A DNA stretch of 64,000 nucleotides from JBBIOU01 sp037443205 (GTDB taxonomy: Bacteria; Bacteroidota; Bacteroidia; Flavobacteriales_D; UBA2798). Of this stretch, positions 63,822 to 64,000 are shown in pieces (position 1 is the first letter of the stretch; each line of letters begins with the position of its first letter). The notes beneath the pieces are model-generated. The model saw only the letters and a list, made by a program, of their open reading frames with translations, did no database searches and was not told the DNA's origin. The stretch spans positions 124,001-188,000 of the forward strand of contig JBBIOU010000001.1 of the NCBI GenBank assembly GCA_037443205.1. The letters are read 5' to 3'. Both the position numbers and the translations under genes were made by a program.

Positions 63822-64000
63822 TTTCTTTCTTTGTATAATCGTAACAAACCAAAGTTGATTTGCCTTTGGCTTTTATTATACGACTTTCATGATGGGGAAT
63901 AAATACGGTATAATTTATATCTAAACTTTTATTACCGATTTTAGAACAATAGGTTTCAATATGTAAGTTGTCAAAGAGATAAACAGGTTCCAGATAATCA
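63781..64000 (-). CDS. Acyl-CoA thioesterase (hot-dog fold), partial
   Basis: The last 72 codons of a minus-strand gene whose 5' end is beyond the window; its stop is TAG at 63781-63783. The visible part (DYLEPVYLFDNLHIETYCSKIGNKSLDINYTVF, then IKAKGKSTLVCYDYTKKETISVP) resembles the second half of YbgC/FadM-type hot-dog thioesterases, with DNLHIETYCSKIGNKSL and the KGKSTLVCYDY strand. It overlaps the end of the L,D-transpeptidase by 41 bp on the opposite strand. The catalytic N-terminal motif is not in view. Confidence 0.75.
   Translation of the reverse strand, partial: DYLEPVYLFDNLHIETYCSKIGNKSLDINYTVFIPHHESRIIKAKGKSTLVCYDYTKKETISVPQLWRDLLQ

Overview
This is a gene-dense, low-GC chromosomal window from a member of the Bacteroidota. 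The evidence is the gene set (T9SS type A sorting domains, DUF4476, DUF5683, DUF4465, WG repeats, an RprX/RprY-like two-component pair), promoter boxes of the Bacteroidota form TAnnTTTG, and few recognisable Shine-Dalgarno sequences. I found no rRNA, tRNA, insertion sequence, prophage or CRISPR array. Most genes are ordinary chromosomal housekeeping genes in short operons.

Layout. 1-5.7 kb: partial ribBA, two GT4 glycosyltransferases, prfB with a programmed +1 frameshift, and rnz. 5.7-12.7 kb: a CHAD-like protein, a DivIC/FtsB-like protein, then parA-parB-DUF5683-dapB and two tandem signal peptidases. 12.7-18.8 kb: a lipid A acyltransferase homologue, an OmpA-family protein, hemE, three envelope proteins and a TerC protein. 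19-26.7 kb: purH, then the rod-shape cluster mreB-mreC-mreD-PBP2-rodA, whose rodA carries a premature stop between two compensating indels, and a YfcE-like phosphoesterase. 26.8-32.6 kb: a WG-repeat protein, a PPTase, a GGGP-synthase homologue, a TonB protein and a two-component system. 32.9-39.6 kb: an AsmA-like protein, an orphan histidine kinase, hemW, a cyclase-family hydrolase and an Lrp regulator. 39.7-54.6 kb: mfd, a saccharopine-dehydrogenase-like enzyme, a DUF4476 protein, and surface polysaccharide functions (polytopic protein, GT28-like transferase, O-antigen ligase, Wzz-like protein, GT4) interleaved with a DMT transporter, trmB, an alkyltransferase-like protein and rnhB. 54.6-60.5 kb: a cobalamin riboswitch heading a five-gene, translationally coupled operon. 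60.5-64 kb: a second DUF4476 protein, an FKBP, an L,D-transpeptidase and a partial thioesterase.

The most distinctive module is the B12-riboswitch operon: a BtuB-like TonB-dependent receptor, a DUF4465 protein and a second surface protein that both carry T9SS sorting domains, a beta-propeller lipoprotein (BtuG-like context), and a Dph6-type ATP pyrophosphatase. It looks like an outer-membrane corrinoid capture system that uses T9SS for delivery, plus an unexplained cytoplasmic amidation-type enzyme.

Other points worth a second look are a set of at least seven genes whose -7 promoter box ends exactly 4 nt before the start codon (predicted leaderless mRNAs), the rodA lesion, a three-copy degenerate intergenic repeat, and a terminator-like hairpin at the start of the L,D-transpeptidase gene. 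All start codons, families and promoter calls were read by eye; no database search was run.
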